From the NCBI GenBank assembly GCA_034770075.1, contig CM068377.1:72615358-72679357 (forward strand): a DNA stretch of 64,000 bases, in the 5' to 3' direction. Within the stretch, counting starts at the first letter, position 1. Every line of letters begins with the position of its first letter. The notes beneath the pieces were generated by a model. The model had not been told where the DNA came from and made no database searches. It worked only from the letters and a program-made list of their open reading frames with translations. This stretch comes from Aralia elata. Lineage: Eukaryota > Streptophyta > Magnoliopsida > Apiales > Araliaceae. A program made the translations under genes and the position numbers. Positions 12,307 through 20,972 of the stretch are shown in pieces.

Positions 12307-12904
12307 TGATGTGTACCTCATCATCATCTTATATAATGAATTCATGCCGATCAGGTATCTTTGGTACTCTCCTAGATTTACAAATAGGTCGTGGTACAGT
12401 AGCTTTTTCCACTTGATCAAGTACCTAACTTTGATCCGTAGTATTTTTGTGGTTCTTGAACTTCTTCAAGATATATCTTACTCCCACTGACCCTTTCAAG
12501 GATAAACTCCTTTTCCAAGAAAGCAGTGTGTTTCGTAACAAACACCTTTTGATCAGTAGGATGATAGAAATAATACCCTGATATTTCTTTAGGGTATCCC
12601 ACGAATCTACACTTATCGGATCTAGTCTGTAGCTTATCATTCTCAAACCATTTGACATAAGCTGGACAATCCCAAGTCTTAACATGCTTAAGATTTGGTT
12701 TCCTCCCTGCTATAACTCATATGGAGTCTTTGGGACGGATTTGGTAAGTACCTTGTTAAGTAGGTATGCAGCCGATTATAGGGCATAACCCCAAAATAAT
12801 ACTAGAAGGTCGGTAAAACTCATCATGGAATGAACCATGTCCAACAATGTTCGATTTCTCCTTTCAGATACACCATTCAACTGTGGTGTCCCTGGTGGAG
12901 TCCA
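12307..12904 (-). pseudogene. E2 integrase C-terminal half (broken)
   Basis: The minus-strand reading contains the integrase GTPQLNGVSERRNRT block (12850-12900), carrying the catalytic Glu, then the linker to RT, scattered over two frames. Stops occur near 12902, 12779 and 12710. The region between 12440 and 12700 resembles the copia integrase-RT linker (GYPKEISGYYFYHP). It is cut at 12302 by E3. Confidence 0.75.
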
Positions 12905-13756
12905 TTATGAGATTATACCATTTTCTTTGAGACAATTGAGAAACTCATTGGTTAAGTATTCCCCTCCTCGAACCGATTGAAGAATCTTAATACTCTTAGC
13001 AGTTTGCTTCTCTACTTCACTTCTGAATTCTTTGAACTTTTCAAACGATTCAGATTTGTATTTCATTAAATACATATATCCAAATCTTGAATGATCATCA
13101 GTAAAAGTAATAAAATAAGAATACCCTCCTCGTGCAGTCGTTGTCATAGGTCCACATACGTTTGTGTGTACTAACGCTAACAACTCAGGAACTCTTTCTC
13201 CTTTTCTACTAAAAGGAGATTTAGTCATCTTACCCATGAGACAAGATTCATAAGTTGGATATGATTCGTAATCAGATAGCTCTAAAAGCCCATCTTTATT
13301 CAACTTGGTTAATTTTGTTTCATTGATATGACCAAGTCTACAATGCCACATAAAGATATAATTAACATCATCTTTTTTTCTTTTCTTAGTTTGTTCAATT
13401 TGAAGTATATTTTTATGTAAGTCAAGTACATAAAGTCCATTTAGTAAATTGCCAACACCATATAAAACATTTTTATTATAAATAGAACAATTGTTGTTCT
13501 TTATTATAATATCAAAACCATCCATATCCAATATAAAAATTGAAATAATATTTCTTATAAGTGTTGAAACATAATAACAATTATTTAAACTAATGGACTT
13601 GCCCGTAAGGAGTGCTAAACAATAAGTTCCTACAGCTAATGCAGCAACCTTTGCTCCATTTCCCACTCGTAGGACTACTTCATCCTTGTTCAGCTTTCTA
13701 CTTCTACTTAGTCCCTGCATATTGTTACATATGTGAGAACCACAACCCGTATCCAA
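12905..13756 (-). pseudogene. E2 protease and integrase N-terminal half
   Basis: A 283-aa open segment. The aspartic protease site reads DTGCGSH at residues 2-8, with the preceding VL just upstream in the same frame past 13756. The integrase zinc region begins at WHCRLGHINETKL (about 135). The core starts with VHTNVCGPM, where copia integrases usually have Asp in place of Asn (VHTDVCGPM), and has DDHSRFGYMYLMK further on. It ends at a stop near 12902. The protease would cut the polyprotein and integrase would insert the cDNA. Confidence 0.83.
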
Positions 13757-13797
13757 TACCTAAGTAGAATTTTGACTTTCAGAAAAAATAATTTCAA

Positions 13798-14640
13798 TCA
13801 TGAACAAACCTCGATCGAAAGCCGAAGCTTCTCCAAGCTTTTTTTAGTCTGTAAGATACTCCTTGCAGTTCCTCTTCCAGTGTCCCAACTTATTGCAATG
13901 GTAGCAAATTTCTTTGCTATCAGGATCAACTTTCTTATTATCCTTTCCTTTCGCCTTGCCCTTAGCCTTTTTTTTTTCAGAAGATACCTTGGGCCTCTTC
14001 CTTTTCTTGGAAGAATCATCTACCAATAAGACTTGGTCCTTCTTGAATGGAAGTGACCTTCAGCAGTTTTCAACATGTTAAGTAACTCAAGTAAGCTGAC
14101 GTCCAACTTATTCATGTGAAAATTCACAACAAATTATGAGAAGGTATCTGGGAGTGATTGAAAAATCAAATCTTGACTTAACTCCCCATCCATTACGAAC
14201 TCTAACTGTCCAAGTTGTTCAATCAGATTGATCATCTTTAGGACATAAGTCTCAACAATAGTCCCCTCGGTCATTCGAGATCGGAAGAGCTCCTTAAATA
14301 TCTGATATCTTGCAGTCCAACTTTGCTCACCATACAACTCCTTAAGGTGCAACAATATAGTAGGAGCATCCATAGTTTCATGCTGACGCAGAAGCTCGTT
14401 ACTCATGGATGCGAGCATGATGTATTGAGCAAAGATTGCATTATCTTGCCACTTTCTCAAAGTAGCAATCTCTTCCATAGAGGCTGTTTCTACAACAGTT
14501 GCAAGGATAGGCGAATTTAGGACATAAGAAATCTTTTCAGCAGTAAAAACAATTCTCAGATTCCTTAACCAGTCCGTGTAATTCGGTCTGGTCAGTTTGT
14601 TAGCATCAAGTATGCTACGCAGTGATAGTGAGTTTGACAT
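13798..14640 (-). pseudogene. E2 gag (broken)
   Basis: Gag starts at the ATG at 14640 (MSNSLSLRSILDANKLTRPN), reads 168 aa to a stop at 14134 and resumes in shifted frames. The nucleocapsid zinc knuckle is clear at 13850-13930 (CYHCNKLGHWKRNC, CX2CX4HX4C), preceded by a very basic stretch. This is the copia gag type that packages RNA. At least one stop and a frameshift separate the halves. Confidence 0.85.
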
Positions 14641-14776
14641 TTTTCAAATTCTGCATGTGAAATAGACAACTTTTTAGCATATATTCCTTTTATTAATTAC
14701 CAAAATAAATTAGGTCTTTATTAAATTGGTATCTCCCACTATTTTTAGCAAACTATATTATCTTCTATATAGTTCG
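14641..14776 (-). other. E2 leader, gag-proximal part, with E4 target duplication
   Basis: AT-rich untranslated sequence just upstream of the E2 gag ATG. GTTCG at 14772-14776 is the left target duplication of E4; the second copy is at 22433-22437. Confidence 0.8.
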
Positions 14777-16235
14777 TGTTGCCTCTTTTTAAGTCTTTAA
14801 TTAAAGAGCTCTAACTCGTGCAAGTATACACGGTCAACAAGTAATACAGAGGAAGTAAAGTATCGTCCCATAGAGACAGGATTAAATTAATTCACTATGC
14901 ATCAGTTCTATCACTATACTTATTTGCCTAAACTATTGTCTTACTTTTGGTGACAAAATTATTTCTATATTAATTAATAACTAAATATGCAAAGACTAAC
15001 GAAATATATCAAGTCTGGAGTTAATGGGATCCTAACTTCATTTAATAATTCATCTAAATACCACTATCATGCTAGTAAGTTCACATATCACAGAAAAGTA
15101 GCCAAGGACACTAAAATAGACATAACCATTTGTCAATGCATTATGACCTACTTACATAATATCCATACTTGATAGACACCATGTAATCACCACTATAACC
15201 AAAATCACTATATTTCTATATGAAATTGCAATTATATTGATTTTAAGCACAAGTCCCTATTTTGACTCTTACGGTGAAACAGTATATTTCTATTTGACTC
15301 ACAAAATATTAAGCTATCCAATTAAGCCTCATATTCGCAAGCTATCATGATTACAATCCATACTTATATGTTATTTTTCAATTCCATATAAGTACTGAAA
15401 TCGAATGGTGATCAAGCATTCATACATGCAAAACAATCATGATAGAAATTCCTTATGATATGCAAAACAATCTAACAATCAAGCTTATAATTAAACTACA
15501 TATTAAAATCCGTTAGAATCCCATAATGGAGATTAGTTCATGTCTGAACCAAAAGCCATCATGGGATCAAATCTACACATGGAAAATAAACAATCAATTG
15601 AAGTAAGAAGAATTAGATTGATCAAACCCAATTGAAGAAATAAATCCAAAGTAAAGTTCATTCCACATCAATTTCCAGCACTTGAACAATAAAAATCCAT
15701 GGTAAAACTCCACACAATCTCACTCTAGAAAAGTAGAATAATAATAATAAAAGTCTCCCCAAAAACCTTCTTAGGGTTTCCTTCTCACTATCTGATTAAT
15801 ATTCCCTAGAATCCTCTTCCGAATTGGCTTCCTTTTCCTCCTCCAACCGCAACTCAGTAACAAATTTCGTGCCCTAGCGCCTCTGGCGCTAGCCCAAGCG
15901 CTGCTAGCGCTGAATTATGACTGATTGAGGTGTCTTGAGGTGATGGTAGCGCTGCTGGCGCTAAGTTGGGCGCTAATAGCGCTGGCTTGTAGTATGTCGT
16001 GGCTTGGTGTAGCGCCGCTGGCGCTAGCCCTAGCGCTGCTGGTGCTAGGCCTTGCCCAGAAATTTACAAAAATGCCACTAGGTGTATTTTAAGCTCTAAA
16101 TTTACCCTTTTGCCCCTCCAGCTCCAACCTACAATAAATAAACACAAAACAAGTAAAATAATACTAAAAACACTTAAAGACCACAATAATTAAGCCTAAC
16201 AATACCTGATTCGTAGGTATAAAACCCACTCATCA
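14777..16235 (-). repeat. E4 3' LTR
   Basis: Runs from TGTTGCC to ACTCATCA on the plus strand (on the minus strand, TGATGAGTGGG...GGCAACA), 1459 bp. It carries a GC-palindrome cluster at 15876-16048, 190-360 bp from the LTR's own 5' end, which puts it in the probable promoter (U3) part. Confidence 0.93.
15876..16048. repeat. E4 GC-palindrome cluster in 3' LTR
   Basis: Six or seven copies of a 15-bp inverted repeat with 6-bp arms and a 3-base spacer, of form AGCGCY-NNN-RGCGCT. Examples are AGCGCCTCTGGCGCT at 15876-15890 and AGCGCTGCTAGCGCT soon after. The copies are irregularly spaced by AT-richer sequence, so this is not a simple tandem array. Confidence 0.85.
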
Positions 16236-16277
16236 AATACCCCCAAACTTAACGAATTGTTTGTCCTCAAGCAATGC
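16236..16277 (-). promoter_or_regulatory. E4 polypurine tract
   Basis: Directly next to the 3' LTR. The minus strand reads AAGTTTGGGGGTATTT then TGATGAG. It primes plus-strand DNA. The upstream TTGAGGACAA block is shared with E6. Confidence 0.85.
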
Positions 16278-16675
16278 AATGATGCAAATGCAAACTAACT
16301 ATCATGCCTACGAATCAAACAAACAACCAACATAGTATCCAACACCAGGCCTCAAAGATATCATAAATACTTAAGTAGAATCTCTAACCAATGCAAAGTT
16401 TCTAACTCTAACCAATTAGTTAAGTTACACCTGTCATCACCCATGTTGTGCGTGTGTGTATATCAACCAGTTCAATCAATTACAATTCAAATCCATCACA
16501 TAATTGACTTCTTAGAAGAAAACTTTAAATTGCAACCCAATTCAACCCGTGAACACAACCGATTCAACTGATTCAAGCAATCACTAAGCAAAAGGGTATC
16601 ACGAAGGTTATTTAACACATTTAAATCCTTTTTAAACCCTTCCCCAGGAATTTAAAACAATATTTTTCTTTTTAG

Positions 16676-16779
16676 TGAGTGCATTTTATGCTCCATCTCA
16701 TTTTCTTTTGAACGAGTGCGTTTTACGCTCCATCTCGTTCCATGTGTTTATGAGTGAGTGCGTTTTACGCTGCATCTCA
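16676..16779 (-). repeat. E4 triple hairpin repeat
   Basis: Three units, 16676-16700, 16710-16740 and 16755-16779. Each holds an inner inverted repeat (GCAT/ATGC in unit 1, GCGT/ACGC in units 2 and 3) inside an outer one (TGAG/CTCA or GAACGAG/CTCGTTC). The change A:T to G:C keeps pairing. The same triplet, with the same 34-base step between units 1 and 2, is in E6. Confidence 0.75.
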
Positions 16780-17270
16780 ACCCACCACATGATCCATTCT
16801 TCAATTGGGAAAGGTTCAAAATTTTCAAATTTCTCTTGTTTTTTTTTCAAACCCCAAGATTCCCCCAAACTTAGATTCTTGCCTGTTTTTCATTAAATGG
16901 ACGTTTCACCGATATTATCAAGGTTGAACCCAAATCTTCCACCAGAAAAAAATTATGCAACAATTTGAATTAAATTGATCAAAATAATTAATCCTGTGCT
17001 TTCCTTACTAACAAAAGTTTCAGACAGCTTAAACTTCACTACCTAATCAAAGTCATCACTAAGCACTAGTTGTCAATTCTTCTCAAGTTAAAACCATGAA
17101 ACCAGTCTTATCATTGGCCACATTAGATACTAAATCAATTTATGCTTAATTCATGAAACTACATGCTTAAAATGCTTAACACAACCTAAACAATTAACAT
17201 GCAACTACCATGCATCATGCAAAAACACAAGGAAACAAAACAAACTATATGCATGAAAACACAAAAACTA

Positions 17271-17303
17271 CCCCCCAAACTGAACAAGACAATGTCCTCA
17301 TTG
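17271..17303 (-). promoter_or_regulatory. E4 second, internal polypurine-like tract
   Basis: CCCCCCAAACT followed by TGTCCTCA on the plus strand, the same arrangement as the true polypurine tract at 16241-16270, about 1 kb further inside. It could prime plus-strand DNA internally. That function is inference. Confidence 0.55.
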
Positions 17304-17513
17304 AAAAATAAGAAGAGATTAAGAACAGAGGACTCCCTTGATGAAACACTACTCGTCATCACTGCCATCGGCAGCGTCATCATCATCCGCATCAGGAGGT
17401 GAGTTAGGTGGTGGGTAAATAGATAGAGGAGAAGCATTGATGTGATACCCTCACTTTGCCCGATCTAGGAGTTGTACAAATTTTTTTTTAGAGTTCCCAG
17501 CCGAGCGCCGCTG

Positions 17514-17771
17514 GTGCTATGAATTGTACTAGAGTGGGCGCCTCTGGCGCTGGAATGTGTATGCTGAGCCTTGTCCGAGCGCCTAGAGCGCTGTGCTTAG
17601 TAAGGGAATGAGCGCTGATGGCGCTACTATGCAGAAGCTAACGCAGGTGCTAGCGTCTAGAGCGCTGGCTTGGCAAGGAATCAAGCGCCTCAGGCGCTAT
17701 TATGCAGTGACTTGAAACATGCCTAGCGCTTCAGGCGCTGGGTGTGTGTTTTTTTGGACGCTGCTGGTGCT
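17514..17771. repeat. E4 internal GC-palindrome cluster
   Basis: Seven or eight copies of the same AGCGCY-NNN-RGCGCT word found in this element's LTRs, for example GGCGCCTCTGGCGCT and AGCGCCTCAGGCGCT. They lie in the 3' non-coding region. Confidence 0.85.
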
Positions 17772-17998
17772 TGGCCCTAACTTAGTCAACTTTTCAATCC
17801 CTTCATGCTACTACCTGCAATCAAATTAACCCTAAGTCCCGAGTTAGTTACAAAAACCCTTCTTTTTTTTTCTCTCTTTTTTTTTAAAAAAAAAACAAAA
17901 TTAATTGAATAAACAAAAATAAAACAGAAAATTAAAACGCTGGGTTACCTCTCAGATAGCGCTAAGTTATAGTCAATTAGCTTGACTGTCTCTGAATC

Positions 17999-20149
17999 TC
18001 ATTCTGGTTGAATCGCAAAAAATATCATTGCATCCCTTCTCTTAGTCATTTCTTTGAATTCCTTGGCAGCATTGTACGTTTGAAAACTCCCAAACTTATC
18101 TTCATCCATTGGCAAAAAATAACTATCATCATTCGATTCAACTTTTCCTGTATCCTTGACCCCTTCTTTCATTATCGGATTAAGCCCTCTTTGCTGCTCA
18201 ACCGACAACTTGCTACCATCTCCCAACAGGATCTTATGCATGCAAAAAGAAGAGCTTATCCCCTTGATATCAGCTATGGTCCATCCAATAGCTAATTTAG
18301 ACTCTCTAAGCACTCGTAGCAGTTTTTCCTCCTGAAAAGATGTTAGTGCAGAAGAAATAATCACAGGTAGCTTTGAATCTTTATTTAAAAATGCGTACCT
18401 GAGATGTTCTGGAAGTGGTTTAAGTTCAAGTTCGGCACATTCTTCATCCTCCAATTCTAAATTCTCAGCAATCACTCTCTGCAATGGTTCATAGCCCAAC
18501 AAACTTTCAACTTCATCATGCACTCTACTATCCACCAAGTCTACTCTGAAGCATTTTTCTTCATCAGTGGGAAGCTTCATTGCCTTGAAAACCTTAAACT
18601 TCACCTCCTGATCATGTACACGCATTGTGAGCTCCCCTTTCTGCACGTCTATCAAAGTCCTCCCCGTGGCTAGGAATGGTCGCCCTAGTATGATTGGTAT
18701 ATTTTTGTCTTCCTCATAATCCAGAATGATGAAGTCCGCCGGAAAGATAAATTTGTCCACTTTCACCAGTACGTCCTCCACTATCCCCCGTGGATATGTG
18801 ATAGATCTATCGGTTAACTGCAGAGAGATATTTGTTGGTCTTGGTTCCGGTAATCCCAACTGACTGAATACTGACAACGGCATTAGGTTGATACTTGCCC
18901 CAAGATCACACAAACATTTATCGAAACTCATCTTTCCGATCGTGCATGGAATTGTGAAACTGCCCGGATCTTTCAGCTTTGGAGGTAATTTACGTTGAAG
19001 CACTGCACTGCATTCCTGTGTCAAGGCCACTGTCTCAAACTCGTCTAACCTTCTCTTCCTTGACAGTATACCCTTCATAAACTTTGCATAACTTGGCATT
19101 TGTTCCAATGTCTCCGCGAAAGGTATGTTGATCTGCAGTTTCTTAAAAACCTCCAAAAACTTTCTGAACTGTTTATCATCCCTCTGTTTATTCAATCTTT
19201 GCAGATATGGAACTCGAGGGTGAACTTGCGGTACTGTATTCACGGGCTTCTTATCTGAACTAGCTTTCTCCTTCTCTACTGACTCATAGTTATCCTTCTT
19301 CTCTTTCTGTTCATCTTTAATTTTTATCTCAGTTTCTACCCCAGTGTCATCCCCTTGTAAACTCGGTGCTGCTGAGTCTGGTACATTTCCTGAATATTGC
19401 TTTCCTGATCTGAGTGTAATGGCCTGACACTGTTCCTTACCTTCTCTCCGTGGATTTACCTCTGTGTTACTTGGCAGTGAACCTTGGGGCCTGCTGTTAA
19501 GCATAGTCGCCATTTGCCCCATCTGAGCTTCCAGATTTTTAATAGCCACTGCCTGGCTTTTGATCATCACCTCTGTATTTTCCATGTACTTTAACATCAT
19601 CTCCTCCATTTCTGATTTCTTTTCCTGCGGAGGTGCATATGGAGTAGGATGTTGTTGTTGAGAATATCCCGGTGGAAAAGGTGGTTGTGGAGCATACTGT
19701 TGCTGCGCTGGTTGAAACTGATTGTTCTGCTGAAACTGCTGCTGCTGACTTCCTTGGTTGTTTAACCAACTAAAGTTTGGATGATTACGGTTGTTGGGGT
19801 GGTATGTGTTCTGAAACTGACCTTGGTCTTTCTTATAAGTGTTCACATACTGCACCGACTCCGAGTTGATAGCACATTGATCTGTTGAGTGCGACCCCGC
19901 GCAAATCTCACATACGAAAGCAACTGACTTAGCTTTGCTTTCCGACAACGAATCTATTTTCTTTGCCATAGCCGCCATCTGTGCTGACAACTGGGTAATA
20001 GCATCCACTTCCAACAAACCTGCAACTCTAGGCTGTGACGTTCTGGCTGTAGGATTTTGAAAATCATTTGCTACCATAGTCTCAATAAGGTTATAAGCCT
20101 CGTCATAGCTCTTTGCCCCTAAAGCTCCACCCGCAGCTGCATCTACCAT
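17999..20149 (-). CDS. E4 gag C-terminus plus protease ORF with truncated RT start (716 aa)
   Basis: One uninterrupted frame. It has a hinge MVDAAAGG (1-8), a zinc-knuckle-like CX2CX3HX4C (C80, C83, H87, C92), a Gln/Pro-rich stretch (130-175), a helical Met/Glu segment (178-215), ITLRSGK (244-250) and aspartic protease DLGAS (415-419) with LGRPF (488-492). The RT start follows (LKPLPEHLRYAFL at 576, GWTIADIKG at 622). At residues 663-670 the RT stops matching the family. A tail of about 45 residues, with YFLPMDEDKFG, replaces all the rest of pol. The upstream in-frame stop (about 20152) means this segment is cut off from the gag N-terminus. Its openness over 2.1 kb suggests recent or continuing constraint. 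Confidence 0.87.
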   Translation of the reverse strand: MVDAAAGGALGAKSYDEAYNLIETMVANDFQNPTARTSQPRVAGLLEVDAITQLSAQMAAMAKKIDSLSESKAKSVAFVCEICAGSHSTDQCAINSESVQYVNTYKKDQGQFQNTYHPNNRNHPNFSWLNNQGSQQQQFQQNNQFQPAQQQYAPQPPFPPGYSQQQHPTPYAPPQEKKSEMEEMMLKYMENTEVMIKSQAVAIKNLEAQMGQMATMLNSRPQGSLPSNTEVNPRREGKEQCQAITLRSGKQYSGNVPDSAAPSLQGDDTGVETEIKIKDEQKEKKDNYESVEKEKASSDKKPVNTVPQVHPRVPYLQRLNKQRDDKQFRKFLEVFKKLQINIPFAETLEQMPSYAKFMKGILSRKRRLDEFETVALTQECSAVLQRKLPPKLKDPGSFTIPCTIGKMSFDKCLCDLGASINLMPLSVFSQLGLPEPRPTNISLQLTDRSITYPRGIVEDVLVKVDKFIFPADFIILDYEEDKNIPIILGRPFLATGRTLIDVQKGELTMRVHDQEVKFKVFKAMKLPTDEEKCFRVDLVDSRVHDEVESLLGYEPLQRVIAENLELEDEECAELELKPLPEHLRYAFLNKDSKLPVIISSALTSFQEEKLLRVLRESKLAIGWTIADIKGISSSFCMHKILLGDGSKLSVEQQRGLNPIMKEGVKDTGKVESNDDSYFLPMDEDKFGSFQTYNAAKEFKEMTKRRDAMIFFAIQPE

Positions 20150-20853
20150 CTACCTAGACTGCCATCCCAATCCATTATAAAATGTGTTAATCACCATCCA
20201 ATCTAGCATCCCACGGTGTGGACACTTCCTTAGCATCTCCTTGTATCTATCCCAAGCCTCGTATAAGGACTCACCCTTTGTTGCTCGAATTGAGAAATTG
20301 TTGTCCTTAGTTTTGCAGTTTTAGCCATTGGGAAAAACTTGGCTAGAAATTTTTGTGCTAGGTCCTCCCATGTAGAAATTGATCCTGCAGGCAAAGAATG
20401 GAGCCAACTTCTTGCTCTATCCCTTAATGAAAATGGGAATAGCCTTAGTCGGATAGCATCCTCCGTCACCCCATTGTACCTAAATGTATCGCATATTTCA
20501 ATGAAGCTCAAAAGATGCTCATTAGGATCGTCTGTAGCAGCACCCCCAAACTGAACCGAATTCTGCACCATTTAAATGGTTCCCGGTTTTATCTCAAAGG
20601 TATTTGCTGCTATTGCCGGTCTGACTATGCTAGACTGCAGTTCATTAATATTCGACATAGAATAGTCCCGCAAAGCTTTATACTCCTCTCTTCGCTCTTC
20701 CGCCATATTCGAACTAGTTTCTTCCAACTGTGCTCGTAAATTTCTACGCACTCTTGCTTTCCAACCTCTTCCGTCAATATTATCCTGAGCTGGTGTCAAT
20801 TCTGAGTTGGATGAGCGTGTGTGCATAAAAATTCTACAAGTACCTGAAACCAA
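20150..20853 (-). pseudogene. E4 gag N-terminal half (broken)
   Basis: Two open segments, 20853-20572 and 20571-20230, are in one frame apart from a single stop (TAA, where the family has a Gln codon before MVQNSVQFGG). The second has the gag capsid block (DDPNEHLLSFIEICDTF, RLFPFSLRDRARSWL, WEDLAQKFLAKFFP). A frameshift near 20285 and a stop near 20152 separate it from the 716-aa ORF. So gag has two stops and one frameshift despite nearly identical LTRs. Either this copy moved using gag from another copy or the damage came after insertion. Confidence 0.82.
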
Positions 20854-20948
20854 AACAAAAATAAAAATAGAAATGAGAAAAGATTAGAGTTGTCTAAGTC
20901 AAACAATATAGCTTAAAACTGATGATAATAATAAAAATCTAACGCCTG

Positions 20949-20966
20949 TCCCCGACAACGGCGCCA
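20949..20966 (-). promoter_or_regulatory. E4 primer-binding site (tRNA-Asp type)
   Basis: The minus strand reads TGGCGCCGTTGTCGGGGA, six bases inside the 5' LTR. It is the classic Athila/Tat primer site and is undamaged here. Confidence 0.9.
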
Positions 20967-20972
20967 AAAACT

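Larger units (their letters stand above)
16278..17998 (-). other. E4 long 3' non-coding region
   Basis: About 1.7 kb with no coding signal in any frame. On the minus strand, from the ORF stop, the order is a small hairpin after the stop (CTGAGAGGTAACCCAG, 17955-17940), a second GC-palindrome cluster (17771-17514), a polypurine-like copy (17303-17271), a triplet of hairpins (16779-16676) and the true polypurine tract. The same order occurs in E6. Confidence 0.75.

Noticed and set aside
13733..14029. 98-aa plus-strand ORF over the E2 zinc knuckle
   Set aside because: Antisense shadow; the minus strand carries the clear CX2CX4HX4C motif.
15000..15172. Identical 61-aa ORF at 14987-15172 and 21183-21368
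   Set aside because: It lies in the two LTRs of E4, antisense to the element, and is duplicated only because the LTRs are.
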